Source of the DNA: Mesorhizobium sp. WSM3860
GTDB taxonomy: Bacteria; Pseudomonadota; Alphaproteobacteria; Rhizobiales; Rhizobiaceae
Length of the DNA: 64,000 bases
NCBI RefSeq assembly: GCF_002294995.1
Contig: NZ_NSGF01000007.1
Span: 124,001-188,000, forward strand
Reading direction: 5' to 3'
Part shown: positions 34,409 to 42,290 of the stretch, one piece after another
Layout: every line of letters starts with the position of its first letter
How positions within the stretch are numbered: position 1 is the first letter of the stretch
Translations under genes and position numbers: made by a program
The notes under the pieces: generated by a model
The model's input: only the letters and a program-made list of their open reading frames with translations
Database searches by the model: none
What the model was told of the DNA's origin: nothing

Positions 34409-35410
34409 TTACTGGCTGCCTTGAACTATGGCGGTTCGGCGCTTGGAGGCGGCCGTAGCCACAGCTTCTGCGGCGCGCAGGGCGGCGACATTGTCTGATC
34501 CTCGTGCCAGCCAGGACAGTTTTCGCTCCGGGGCGCTGACAAAGTCCTCGACTGCAGCAAGATGTGCGTCCCCGTCGCGAACCGGCACGAGTTCATTCTT
34601 GGCTCCGTGCCGACGCATAAGGGTACCCGAAGCCTTTCCATTCAGCGTACCATGGGCGATCAGTGTACCGCGATCTCCAGCCACCACCACCGTGCTTTCC
34701 AAGTCCGCGATCGCGAAGCTCTCGAATGCATGAAATAAGCTGCCATCGTCCAGCTGAAATGAATAGGAAATCTGGCTAGGGCTGCCCTCGACAAGAGTGC
34801 AAAGGGCTGAAACTTCACGCGGCTCTGCACCCGTGAGAAACCTGGCAAGGTCAATGTCGTCGACGGACATGTCGAGATAGATGTCGCCTTCGCTATCGAG
34901 ATCGTCTTTTCTGCGCTTGGCTGCGGGCTTGTATGGTCCCTCGCGAGTGAGAAGCATTGATTGCACCTTGCCGATGTCACCATCCAGGATCAGTCTGCGC
35001 ATGGTCTGGTGGATTGCCGATGCTCGGAACGGGTGATGTACCGCAAGCACGATGCCGGCGGTGTCGCACAGACGCACAAGCTCAGCGGCCATCTTGCTGT
35101 TTTCGGCGATCGGTCCGTCGCAGAGCACGTTCTTGCGAGCTTTCGCTGCAGCGGTGATGTAATGCGCCCGACGCCCAAGGCGTGCACTGACATAGCTGAA
35201 CTCGACGTCAGGATCGCCGAGGGCATTCGACAAGTTGGTCGTCCACTGTGGAATGTCGAGGTCCTGGGCGAAATGCGCGGCATCCAGTTTTCGCCGACTG
35301 ACCACCCACAAGGGAGTATGCCCTTGCGCCCTGATGCCGGCGACCATCTGCTCAGTGGCGATGGTGCCGGTGCCCATAACTGACCACCCCGTCTTGCCGT
35401 GAGTTGCCAT
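34409..35410 (-). CDS. Divergent Gfo/Idh/MocA-family protein lacking the canonical EKP lysine
   Basis: A 333-residue protein with an N-terminal Rossmann domain (WSVMGTGTIATEQM) and a C-terminal Gfo/Idh/MocA alpha/beta domain. The hallmark EKP motif is replaced by CDGPI, losing the lysine that normally serves catalysis, and the usual Asp-x3-His site reads YLDMSVDDIDLARF, with Asp in place of His. It may be a binding or regulatory homologue or use a different chemistry. ATG 35410 follows TAGGAGC. It is alone on the minus strand between the IclR and XRE genes. Confidence 0.8.
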   Translation of the reverse strand: MATHGKTGWSVMGTGTIATEQMVAGIRAQGHTPLWVVSRRKLDAAHFAQDLDIPQWTTNLSNALGDPDVEFSYVSARLGRRAHYITAAAKARKNVLCDGPIAENSKMAAELVRLCDTAGIVLAVHHPFRASAIHQTMRRLILDGDIGKVQSMLLTREGPYKPAAKRRKDDLDSEGDIYLDMSVDDIDLARFLTGAEPREVSALCTLVEGSPSQISYSFQLDDGSLFHAFESFAIADLESTVVVAGDRGTLIAHGTLNGKASGTLMRRHGAKNELVPVRDGDAHLAAVEDFVSAPERKLSWLARGSDNVAALRAAEAVATAASKRRTAIVQGSQ

Positions 35411-35540
35411 GCCGGGCGCTCCTAATCCGGTCCAAGTATGGGCGCATTCGCACGCTGCAGCCAACTTCGCATCTCGTTGAAGTCTGCATTAAAGTGACGT
35501 ACACATAGCGTCTGTTCGCGTCATCGGGGAGGCGATCGAG

Positions 35541-36362
35541 GTGAATCACATCGCAGGGGATACTGCCGCGCTCGCGGCGAATCTGAGGACCTTGTGCGAT
35601 CGCCACGGGTCTGTCGCTGCTGTTTGTCGCAAACTAAACGTCAACCGGCAACAATTTAACAAATATTTGTCAGGCGCCCATGTGCCGTCGAGTGCCAATC
35701 TGCGCACGATCGCGAACTTCTTCGGCCTGAGCGTTCCGATCCTTTTCTCCAATCCCGAGGAATTTCGGACGCTGATCGACGGAAACTTTTTTCATGCAAT
35801 GTCGACCGCCCGGCATCTGCCTGAGTTTGTAAATTTCCTTTCGAATATTGTTTTTGACAGTACCGTACAGGACTCGGAAATCTTGGGTGTTTATGATCGA
35901 TATCAATTTTCTTCGATCTATAAAGGTTTCATTCTTAAGTCGGCGTTTTGCCTGTATAGGCCAAACAAGTTTTTGCAACATTACTATATCGAACGGTTTC
36001 CTAGCTTCGACAAGCCGGGGAAAACCGAATATGTCTTTAAGTACTACGGGTTTAGTTTCCCAGTTGCCGACAGGCTTTTCACAGCCGACTTCGAGGGCAT
36101 TCAGAGTAATGAGATCACTTTCGGCGTCTACGCCCAGGTCAAGCGAAATGCCAAGCGGTTCATGTTCGGAATTGCCAGCGGCATCGCGGCCAATGCCTTT
36201 CGGCAACCCTACTCAACGAAGGTCGCTTTGCATTACAAGGGACCAGGCCTGCTTCAGCGCCGTCACCTCAAGGAGCTTACAGTGATCGACAGGGGTGACT
36301 CGAGCATCCCCAGGGAAGTGCTGCAGTATCTCGGGGACGGGTCCGGCATGATCCAGATGTAG
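35541..36362 (+). CDS. XRE-type helix-turn-helix regulator with unknown C-terminal domain
   Basis: A 273-residue protein. Residues about 10-70 form an XRE/Cro-like helix-turn-helix (CRKLNVNRQQFNKYLSGAHVPS, LRTIANFFGLSVPILF). The remaining 200 residues are rich in Phe and Tyr and match no family I know, and their codons look more AT-rich than neighbouring genes (not computed). GTG 35541 follows GGGGAGGCGATC. It could respond to an intracellular ligand through the C-terminal domain. Divergent from the Gfo/Idh/MocA-like gene, it may regulate it. Confidence 0.8.
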   Translation: MNHIAGDTAALAANLRTLCDRHGSVAAVCRKLNVNRQQFNKYLSGAHVPSSANLRTIANFFGLSVPILFSNPEEFRTLIDGNFFHAMSTARHLPEFVNFLSNIVFDSTVQDSEILGVYDRYQFSSIYKGFILKSAFCLYRPNKFLQHYYIERFPSFDKPGKTEYVFKYYGFSFPVADRLFTADFEGIQSNEITFGVYAQVKRNAKRFMFGIASGIAANAFRQPYSTKVALHYKGPGLLQRRHLKELTVIDRGDSSIPREVLQYLGDGSGMIQM

Positions 36363-36480
36363 TCTCGGAGCTTTCACTGCACGAGGCGGTTGTCTATGAA
36401 CAGGCTATCCTCGGACTGGCACAAGGAAGGCTGAATGCGGCGTTGCTGGGCTGGTTTGGCCCGTAACATCTTCAATCAGA

Positions 36481-37272
36481 CTACGCTCTGCCGAGAAGCC
36501 CGTTCAGCGCCAACCGATGCAGCGCGGGGGTTGCTGAGGCAAGGACCGGCCCTCCCTCTTCGGCGCGGCCACCGTCTATGCGTGTGACGACGCCGCCTGC
36601 CTTCTCGATGATCGGTATCAGGGCGACAATGTCGTAAGGCTGCAGGGACGGCTCAAGCGACAAATCAATCCGACCCGCCGCCAGCATTGCGAAGGCATAG
36701 CATTCCCCGCCATACCGGGTCATCTTTACTGCGCTGTTCAGCCGTTCGAATCCAGCCTTGAGATCACCGTGAAAATGTTCGGGCGAGTTGGTGTGGAGGA
36801 TGGCGTCGGAAAGATTGTCGATGTCGCGCGTCTTGAGCGCCTTCCGCTCGCCGGCGCGTTGGCGCCATGCGCCGGTCGCGTCGGCCCAGAACCGTTCGCC
36901 GATATAGGGCTGGCTGAGCATCCCCATCTCGGCGTGGCCGCGATTGGTTAGGCCGATGAGCGTCCCCCAGACCGGAAGGCCGCAGATGAAAGGTCGCGTT
37001 CCGTCAACGGGATCGAGGACCCATCGCCAGTCGCTGCCGCCGCCAGTCTCGCCGAATTCCTCGCCGAGTACGGCGTGGTCCGGGAATTCTTTGATTATGG
37101 CGGCGCGCAATGCGATTTCAGCCTCGCGATCTGCCTCCGTCACCGGATCGAACCCGTATCCGGCCTTCACCTTTGTCTCTACGGCGAGATCGACCAGATA
37201 GCGGGGCAGGGTCTCGGCATCTGCCAAGTCAGCCAGATGGTGCAGGAAAGATGAGTCCGGGAGCTTTGACAT
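36481..37272 (-). CDS. Inositol monophosphatase-family phosphatase (HisN-like)
   Basis: A 263-residue Mg2+-dependent phosphatase. Metal-site motifs are LGEEFG (E71/E72), DPVDGT (D87, D90) and PYDIVA near the C-terminus. The overall sequence is close to HisN-type histidinol-phosphate phosphatases, but the gene is the last of an operon with a GH3 enzyme and a Gfo/Idh/MocA oxidoreductase, so a sugar or inositol phosphate is a reasonable alternative substrate. ATG 37272 is chosen because GGAG lies 9 bases upstream. Confidence 0.87.
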   Translation of the reverse strand: MSKLPDSSFLHHLADLADAETLPRYLVDLAVETKVKAGYGFDPVTEADREAEIALRAAIIKEFPDHAVLGEEFGETGGGSDWRWVLDPVDGTRPFICGLPVWGTLIGLTNRGHAEMGMLSQPYIGERFWADATGAWRQRAGERKALKTRDIDNLSDAILHTNSPEHFHGDLKAGFERLNSAVKMTRYGGECYAFAMLAAGRIDLSLEPSLQPYDIVALIPIIEKAGGVVTRIDGGRAEEGGPVLASATPALHRLALNGLLGRA

Positions 37273-37421
37273 GGGTTCCATCTCCAATTGGTCGATGCGG
37301 CCGCCGCTTGCGTCAAACGCGGATCGAGTTCGAATTTCTGGGACGCGCGCTTTGCTCTCTCTAGAACAGGCACAGGGCGATTGTATCCGGCAAAGGCATG
37401 CGCATTTGCTCGGGTGGTTCC

Positions 37422-38447
37422 TCAGGCCGCCTGCATGGACCGATCAGAATTCGCGGCCAGCAGACGCACTGCGCTCGCCGCACGGGCAACCACGTCTCGT
37501 TCGAGTTTGCCGGCGCGGACACTGGCGATGATACGGTTTGCCACCTCATCGACCTGGGGTCCGCCCGCCAATAGGAGAAGGTCGACGCCGGCTTTGAGCG
37601 ACGCCACCGCGGCTTCCGGAACCGTGCGGCCGCGTAACGTTCCGGGCAGATCGAGATCGTCCGAGACGATCAGGCCACGGAATCTATGGGCGCCGCGAAG
37701 CATCGCGACCACCTTTGCGGAAGTCGACGATGGCTCGGTCGGATCGATCGCATCGACCGGTATGGGTCCGGTCATGATGGCGCGCACACCCGCCGCGATG
37801 GCCGCGTCGAAGCATTTCAGAGTGGGTTTGAGCTCGTCCGGCGAGGCAATGACCGTCACAGTCGCGCTGTCGTGCGGGTCAGCCGGCACATGGGGATGCC
37901 CCGGAAAGTGCTTTGCTGTTGCCGCCACGCCCTGGCTCTGAACGCCTCGAATGAATGCGGACGCGGCGCGACTGACGAGGTCGGCATCCACGGAAAAGGT
38001 GCGGTCCCGCAGCCATGGGTTGCTTCCGGTCACCAGATCGACGACGGGCGCCAGGAAGAAGTTGATACCGCAGGACCGGGCGGCGCGAGCCGCCTCCGCT
38101 CCGAAGTGCTCGATCTCGCTCTCCTTCATCTCCAGAACTTCGCGCGGATGAGGAAGTTGGGGTCCAAGCTTATGAAGGCGGTGCACCCCTCCCAGTTCGT
38201 AGTCGATTGCGATCAGCACATCGTCTGCGAGCGCCCGCGCGCGGTCGTGGTAGTCCAGGAGAAGCTGCGGCGTTTCGGATCGCTGCCTGGCCGGCGACAT
38301 GCGACGCGCCACATATTCCTCGCGCGTCGATCCGAGAAGGGAAGCGACGCCGCCGGCATTGAAGAAAGACGCCGACGCGTCAGTGAACTCAACCTTGTCA
38401 AAGGCTGGTAGGAGTACTGCGTAAGCGTCGCGGGAGATGTCATCCAT
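37422..38447 (-). CDS. Glycoside hydrolase family 3 enzyme (NagZ/beta-N-acetylhexosaminidase-like)
   Basis: A 341-residue single-domain GH3 protein, the size of NagZ. It has the conserved KHFPGHP motif and the nucleophile Asp in VSDDLDLPG. NagZ-like enzymes remove N-acetylglucosamine from cell-wall fragments, but catabolic GH3 enzymes share the fold. No signal peptide is visible, so it is cytoplasmic and would act on imported material. ATG 38447 is behind CAGGACTG; upstream residues in the longer frame look non-coding and would overlap the next gene. Confidence 0.85.
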   Translation of the reverse strand: MDDISRDAYAVLLPAFDKVEFTDASASFFNAGGVASLLGSTREEYVARRMSPARQRSETPQLLLDYHDRARALADDVLIAIDYELGGVHRLHKLGPQLPHPREVLEMKESEIEHFGAEAARAARSCGINFFLAPVVDLVTGSNPWLRDRTFSVDADLVSRAASAFIRGVQSQGVAATAKHFPGHPHVPADPHDSATVTVIASPDELKPTLKCFDAAIAAGVRAIMTGPIPVDAIDPTEPSSTSAKVVAMLRGAHRFRGLIVSDDLDLPGTLRGRTVPEAAVASLKAGVDLLLLAGGPQVDEVANRIIASVRAGKLERDVVARAASAVRLLAANSDRSMQAA

Positions 38448-38511
38448 TTTTTCAGTCCTGATGTGTTTGGCTCTGAGAGGGCAGAGTTCAGGCATTTGAC
38501 ATTTGTCTGCT

Positions 38512-39681
38512 TCAGGAAGTTGGGAACGCAACCCACGACTTCCACGCTGAAGACTCAACGCTGACCTCGGAAAGCAGGACGCCCCTCAGCCCTTCGTAGA
38601 TGTCGGAAACCGGCACCTGCAGCGCCTCTCGCCAGTTTCGGCCTGCCTCAAGCGCCGTCGCATAGTCGCTGTACAAGACGGCAAGCGCTTCGAGGTAGCC
38701 TTCGGGAGAGCCGGCTGGCAGGCTGGTGGCCTGTTTCGCGTCGGCCGAGAGGTCGCCATTTCCGCGACGATAGGTGAGGTCGCCTTGGCCAAGCCGGAAT
38801 ACACTGAGCGTTTCCGGCGCCTCCTGCCGCCATTCCATGGTGGCCTTGGAGCCGACGATCTTGAAGCGCAGGCCGTTGCGATGGCCCGGAGCGGCAAAGG
38901 AGGACCACAAGAGACCGTTGGCGTTGCCTTCGAATTCCAGCTGGATCAGATCAGTGTCGTCCAACCCGAAAGAGTCGACCGTTCGCATCAGATTGGCGCT
39001 GAGTGCAGTGCACCGGAGCCCGGACACAAACTCGAGGATGTTGAAAGCGTGCGTGCCGATATCCCCCAGCGCGCCCGTCGGTCCGGCTTTTACCGGGTCG
39101 CCGCGCCATATCCCGCCCTTGCCTAATTTCGACGGGTCGTTCACCAGCCATTCGAGCAGATATTCCACATGCATGAAGCGAACCTGCCCGATCTCGCCCG
39201 CGCGGATACGAGCCCGCGCGTCGCGGACCATGGGATAGCCAGTGTAGGTGTATGTCACGGCAAAGAACGTGTCGTTTGCCGCCGCTATTCGCTGAAGCTC
39301 GCGCGCCTGCTCGGACGAATGGACCAGCGGCTTTTCGCAGATGACGGGGATACCCGCCTCGAGAAACGCTTTGCACGGTTCGAAATGCAGATGGTTGGGC
39401 GTGACGATGATCGCGACTTCGATCGCATCCTCGCGAGTCGCTTCCGAGGCCGCCATATCATGGAAGCTGAGGTAGTTGCGCTCCGCAGTCACCCCAAGCG
39501 CCTCGCCGGCTTCAAGGCAGGTTTGCGGGTCGGACGAAAAGGCACCAGCCACCAGCTCGAAACGATTGGCTAGCCGCATGGCAGTTCGGTGGCGGCTTGC
39601 AAAGAATGAACCACGACCGCCTCCCACCATGCCGGCGCGAAAGCGACGTTTGCGGGGGATGTCATTCGTTAGAAGGCTCAT
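38512..39681 (-). CDS. Gfo/Idh/MocA-family oxidoreductase
   Basis: A 389-residue NAD(P)-dependent oxidoreductase with an N-terminal GMVGGGRGSFFASRH Rossmann motif, IVTPNHLHFE, the catalytic VICEKPL, and GALGDIGTHAFNILEF carrying the Asp and His of the active site. The family oxidises sugars, inositols and amino-sugars at a ring carbon. It is the first gene of a leftward operon with GH3 and IMPase-type genes. ATG 39681 is preferred because sequence upstream in the frame does not look coding. Confidence 0.88.
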   Translation of the reverse strand: MSLLTNDIPRKRRFRAGMVGGGRGSFFASRHRTAMRLANRFELVAGAFSSDPQTCLEAGEALGVTAERNYLSFHDMAASEATREDAIEVAIIVTPNHLHFEPCKAFLEAGIPVICEKPLVHSSEQARELQRIAAANDTFFAVTYTYTGYPMVRDARARIRAGEIGQVRFMHVEYLLEWLVNDPSKLGKGGIWRGDPVKAGPTGALGDIGTHAFNILEFVSGLRCTALSANLMRTVDSFGLDDTDLIQLEFEGNANGLLWSSFAAPGHRNGLRFKIVGSKATMEWRQEAPETLSVFRLGQGDLTYRRGNGDLSADAKQATSLPAGSPEGYLEALAVLYSDYATALEAGRNWREALQVPVSDIYEGLRGVLLSEVSVESSAWKSWVAFPTS

Positions 39682-39834
39682 AGGTACCCATTGCGCATTT
39701 CGGTCCACCTTCTTGACCCGGTCGGAGACGGATGTTGTACTCGTCCTATTCGACAGCGGCTGCGCTGAGGAAAAGTCCCAGGGTATCCTTCCACTCGCTA
39801 GATCGAGCGACAAGTTCGCACGGTTCCAATCTGT

Positions 39835-39850
39835 GACGCACAGTGACGCG
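39835..39850. promoter_or_regulatory. Candidate DeoR binding site GACGC-N6-ACGCG, copy 1
   Basis: GACGCACAGTGACGCG lies 154 bases upstream of the leftward Gfo/Idh/MocA operon. The same 16-base arrangement occurs twice at 42026 and 42159 before the rightward ThDP operon, with two to four differences. The intergenic region 39682-40243 otherwise holds only an unsupported 118-codon frame whose stop overlaps the DeoR start. Confidence 0.45.
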
Positions 39851-40243
39851 ATGTGCCTAGATCGCTATTCAGCGGAGCATCAAGTCCATGCTCGCATTTG
39901 ACCGCCGCTCAGCCGCGATGGTATCCGCACCCCGTGAGCGATCACGACAACCCGGGTTGGTCTGGTGGATAGGATATCTCGGAGGCCTCCACGACCCGCA
40001 TTCCCCCTTTCCCGACATCGGAAAAGAACGTCCAAATGCGTCAGGAATGATGACTGTGCGAAATTGCATTGGTGAGCGGCAAGTAGTGGGACTAGTCGAC
40101 CACATGTACGACGAGCAGCGCTCTGGCTCGACTGGCAGCGCCGGCCAGGAAGACATTGTCGCCAGGCTCCGTTGGGAGTTATTTCCGGTAGCCATGAAGA
40201 CGGAAATAGAAGCTGCCCATGATCTGCTTGGGAGGTTTGGGTG

Positions 40244-40999
40244 ATGCTTTCGGAAGAGCGCCAGGCGATCATACTCGATAGATTGGCAGAACAGGGCAAG
40301 GTCCTGGCCAACGCGCTGGCGCTCGAATTCCGTGTGTCGGAAGACACCGTACGCCGCGATCTTCGCGATCTTGCCAAAGCCGGGTTTTGCCGCAGGGTCT
40401 ACGGCGGAGCGCTCGCCAGATCATCGGCGACCGGCACGGGAGGCGGGCGGTTGAAAATCTCCGTCACCGATCTCGCGGCGCCGGCTGCTGCCGCAACCAA
40501 GCTCGTGCAGTCCGGCGCAGTGATCCTGATGGATCAAGCAGCCCTAAGCGTCGCATGCGCTACCGCTTTGCCCCGTGACATGGCCTTGACGGTTGTGACG
40601 AACGCTCCGTCTGTCGCGACGGCGTTGGCAGGGCATCGTCTAGCGCGCGTGGTTCTGTTGGGCGGCCTGTACGACCAGGACAAAGGTTGTTCTTTTGGAC
40701 CCGTCTGCCTCTCGCAGTTGGAGCAGTTCCATGCCGATTTCTTCTTTGCCGCCGATTGTGCCGTAGATGCTTCCGTCGGCTTGACCGCATTCGACCTTGC
40801 CGAGGCTGAAATCAAACGCGTGATGTGTCGGCGAAGCGCCGCTCGGGTGGTTTTTGCTACCGTCGACAGGACGTCGAGGGTCGCGCCATTTCAAGTTTCG
40901 GGACCTGGAGAGATCGACCATTTGGTGGTCGGGCGCCAGCTAACTGCCGAGACCCTCCAATTGTTTAGCAAGCAGGGCACGGTGATCCACCGCGCATAG
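40244..40999 (+). CDS. DeoR-family transcriptional regulator
   Basis: A 251-residue DeoR regulator. The N-terminal helix-turn-helix is ERQAIILDRLAEQGKVLANALALEFRVSEDTVRRDLRDLAKAGFCRRVYGGAL, and the C-terminal sugar-phosphate sensing domain contains VVTNAPSVA, LGG and AVDASVGLTAFDLAEAEIK. ATG 40244 follows GGGAGG; GTG 40241 is adjacent. It lies between a leftward and a rightward carbohydrate operon, both preceded by the GACGC repeat motif, and probably controls both. Confidence 0.9.
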   Translation: MLSEERQAIILDRLAEQGKVLANALALEFRVSEDTVRRDLRDLAKAGFCRRVYGGALARSSATGTGGGRLKISVTDLAAPAAAATKLVQSGAVILMDQAALSVACATALPRDMALTVVTNAPSVATALAGHRLARVVLLGGLYDQDKGCSFGPVCLSQLEQFHADFFFAADCAVDASVGLTAFDLAEAEIKRVMCRRSAARVVFATVDRTSRVAPFQVSGPGEIDHLVVGRQLTAETLQLFSKQGTVIHRA

Positions 41000-41033
41000 G
41001 GTGGTCCAAATCGAAGCCTCGACGACCGGCGAC

Positions 41034-41918
41034 TTAAGGAGCTTCCACAAGATCCTGCAACAGGGTTTTGAGATCGCGAGCGACGTCGTAGCTGTTCATC
41101 TGATGCTGCTTGTTGCAGAACAGTTCGCAACTCCACCAGTCATTGTAGCCGGTGGACTTCACGGCAGCCACCCACTCTCGAAGGTTTAGGGCGCCCTTGC
41201 CTGTTTCTACATCGCGCAGCACGGGCTCGTCGGGGATTCCTCCCGCAAACGGGAGAGAGTCGCAAATGTGCACGCCGTAGATCAGATCCTTGTCCAATCG
41301 CGAGATTTGTTCGGGGCCGTCGCCTGAGGTGTAACAGTGCCAGAAGTCGACGACGAGACGTATGTTGTCGCGCGCTGCTTTCCTGATGGTGCGAAGCTGC
41401 CTGTCAAGGGTGTTGAGCGGCGTCCAGGACAGCGCTTCATGGTAGATGACCAGGTTGCGCTGGGCGGCAATGTCGGCGACCGCGGCCAGTCCAGACGCCG
41501 TGATGTCGATCTGTTCCTCTATCGGCAGGCCAACAACGCCTCGGTAGAGATCGGGTCGCCGGGTAACGCTGCTGGGATCGAGAGCCTCGAGACTGATTGG
41601 ACCCGTAATGACCTGCATGCCCTTTGATCCAATCGCCGCGGCAAGGTCCGTCAACGCTTCCGCGTCTTTCAGCAGGTCCTTTCGGGCATCGCCGTAGCGT
41701 TCCACGTCAAGAAGAAATCCAATTCCTGGAATGAAAGTATCGCCGACAAGGCGCCGCAAGTCCTGGGGGCTGAAGCCAGCGTCCATGAAAGCTCGAATCT
41801 TGGCGCCGGATGCTTCCAGCCCGTCGAAACCGATCTGGTGTGCGATATCGAGGTCAAGGGCTAGCGTGCCGTATCGCGCGACGAGTGCATGCAGGACAAT
41901 CTGGTTGCGCTTCGACAT
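41034..41918 (-). CDS. Sugar phosphate isomerase/epimerase (xylose isomerase-like TIM barrel)
   Basis: A 294-residue AP-endonuclease-2-like TIM barrel. Probable metal ligands are the Glu in YHEALSW, the Asp/His of VVDFWH, the His of YGVHICDS and the Glu of WSCELF. Relatives include IolE/IolI dehydratases and isomerases and tagatose or psicose epimerases. Its start at 41918 faces the ThDP operon across a 372-base region with two GACGC motifs, so both directions may be controlled together. Confidence 0.87.
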   Translation of the reverse strand: MSKRNQIVLHALVARYGTLALDLDIAHQIGFDGLEASGAKIRAFMDAGFSPQDLRRLVGDTFIPGIGFLLDVERYGDARKDLLKDAEALTDLAAAIGSKGMQVITGPISLEALDPSSVTRRPDLYRGVVGLPIEEQIDITASGLAAVADIAAQRNLVIYHEALSWTPLNTLDRQLRTIRKAARDNIRLVVDFWHCYTSGDGPEQISRLDKDLIYGVHICDSLPFAGGIPDEPVLRDVETGKGALNLREWVAAVKSTGYNDWWSCELFCNKQHQMNSYDVARDLKTLLQDLVEAP

Positions 41919-42025
41919 GGCCTCGACCGTCGTAAGTGGTTGACTTTGCCAGCAAGCAAGCCATACGCCTTGTTGAGGCGGAATTGCGCGGCAGTACGAA
42001 TTCTTGCGCGATATGCAGCACTTAT

Positions 42026-42174
42026 CGCGTTACATCGCGTCGAAAATCTCCTGGAACCCGGACGCGTACTGCGCTTGGCAGGAGCCCATTCTCGGCATAT
42101 TTCGTCCATCAGCGGCCGGAAACGGACAACCTCTACTGTCGCAATTCTTCTCTGATAGCGCGTCACATTGCGTC
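42026..42174. promoter_or_regulatory. Two candidate DeoR sites (copies 2 and 3) in the divergent promoter region
   Basis: On the minus strand, GACGCGATGTAACGCG occupies 42041-42026 and GACGCAATGTGACGCG occupies 42174-42159. Each is two ACGC half-sites 11 bases apart, and their centres are 133 bases apart. They lie between the isomerase start (41918) and the ThDP gene start (42291). With the copy at 39835 they define a three-member motif around the deoR gene. No other feature is evident in this gap. Confidence 0.5.
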
Positions 42175-42290
42175 GAATAAACCTACCCTGCGAACTTGTC
42201 GCAAGGGCCTCCATGGCTGCTTACTAAGAGCATGGACGAGGAGCATATCTCGCAACCGCCTCGTCAGCCAAAACATAAGAGGGTCGAACA

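Noticed and set aside
36481..37272. Assignment as a dedicated histidine-biosynthesis hisN
   Set aside because: Motifs fit, but the operon partners are carbohydrate enzymes and no his genes are present, so I kept the family-level call.
39888..40244. 118-codon plus-strand frame whose stop overlaps the DeoR start
   Set aside because: The overlap is suggestive, but the product matches nothing I know, has no clear ribosome site, and covers a candidate operator region; I left it out as a gene.
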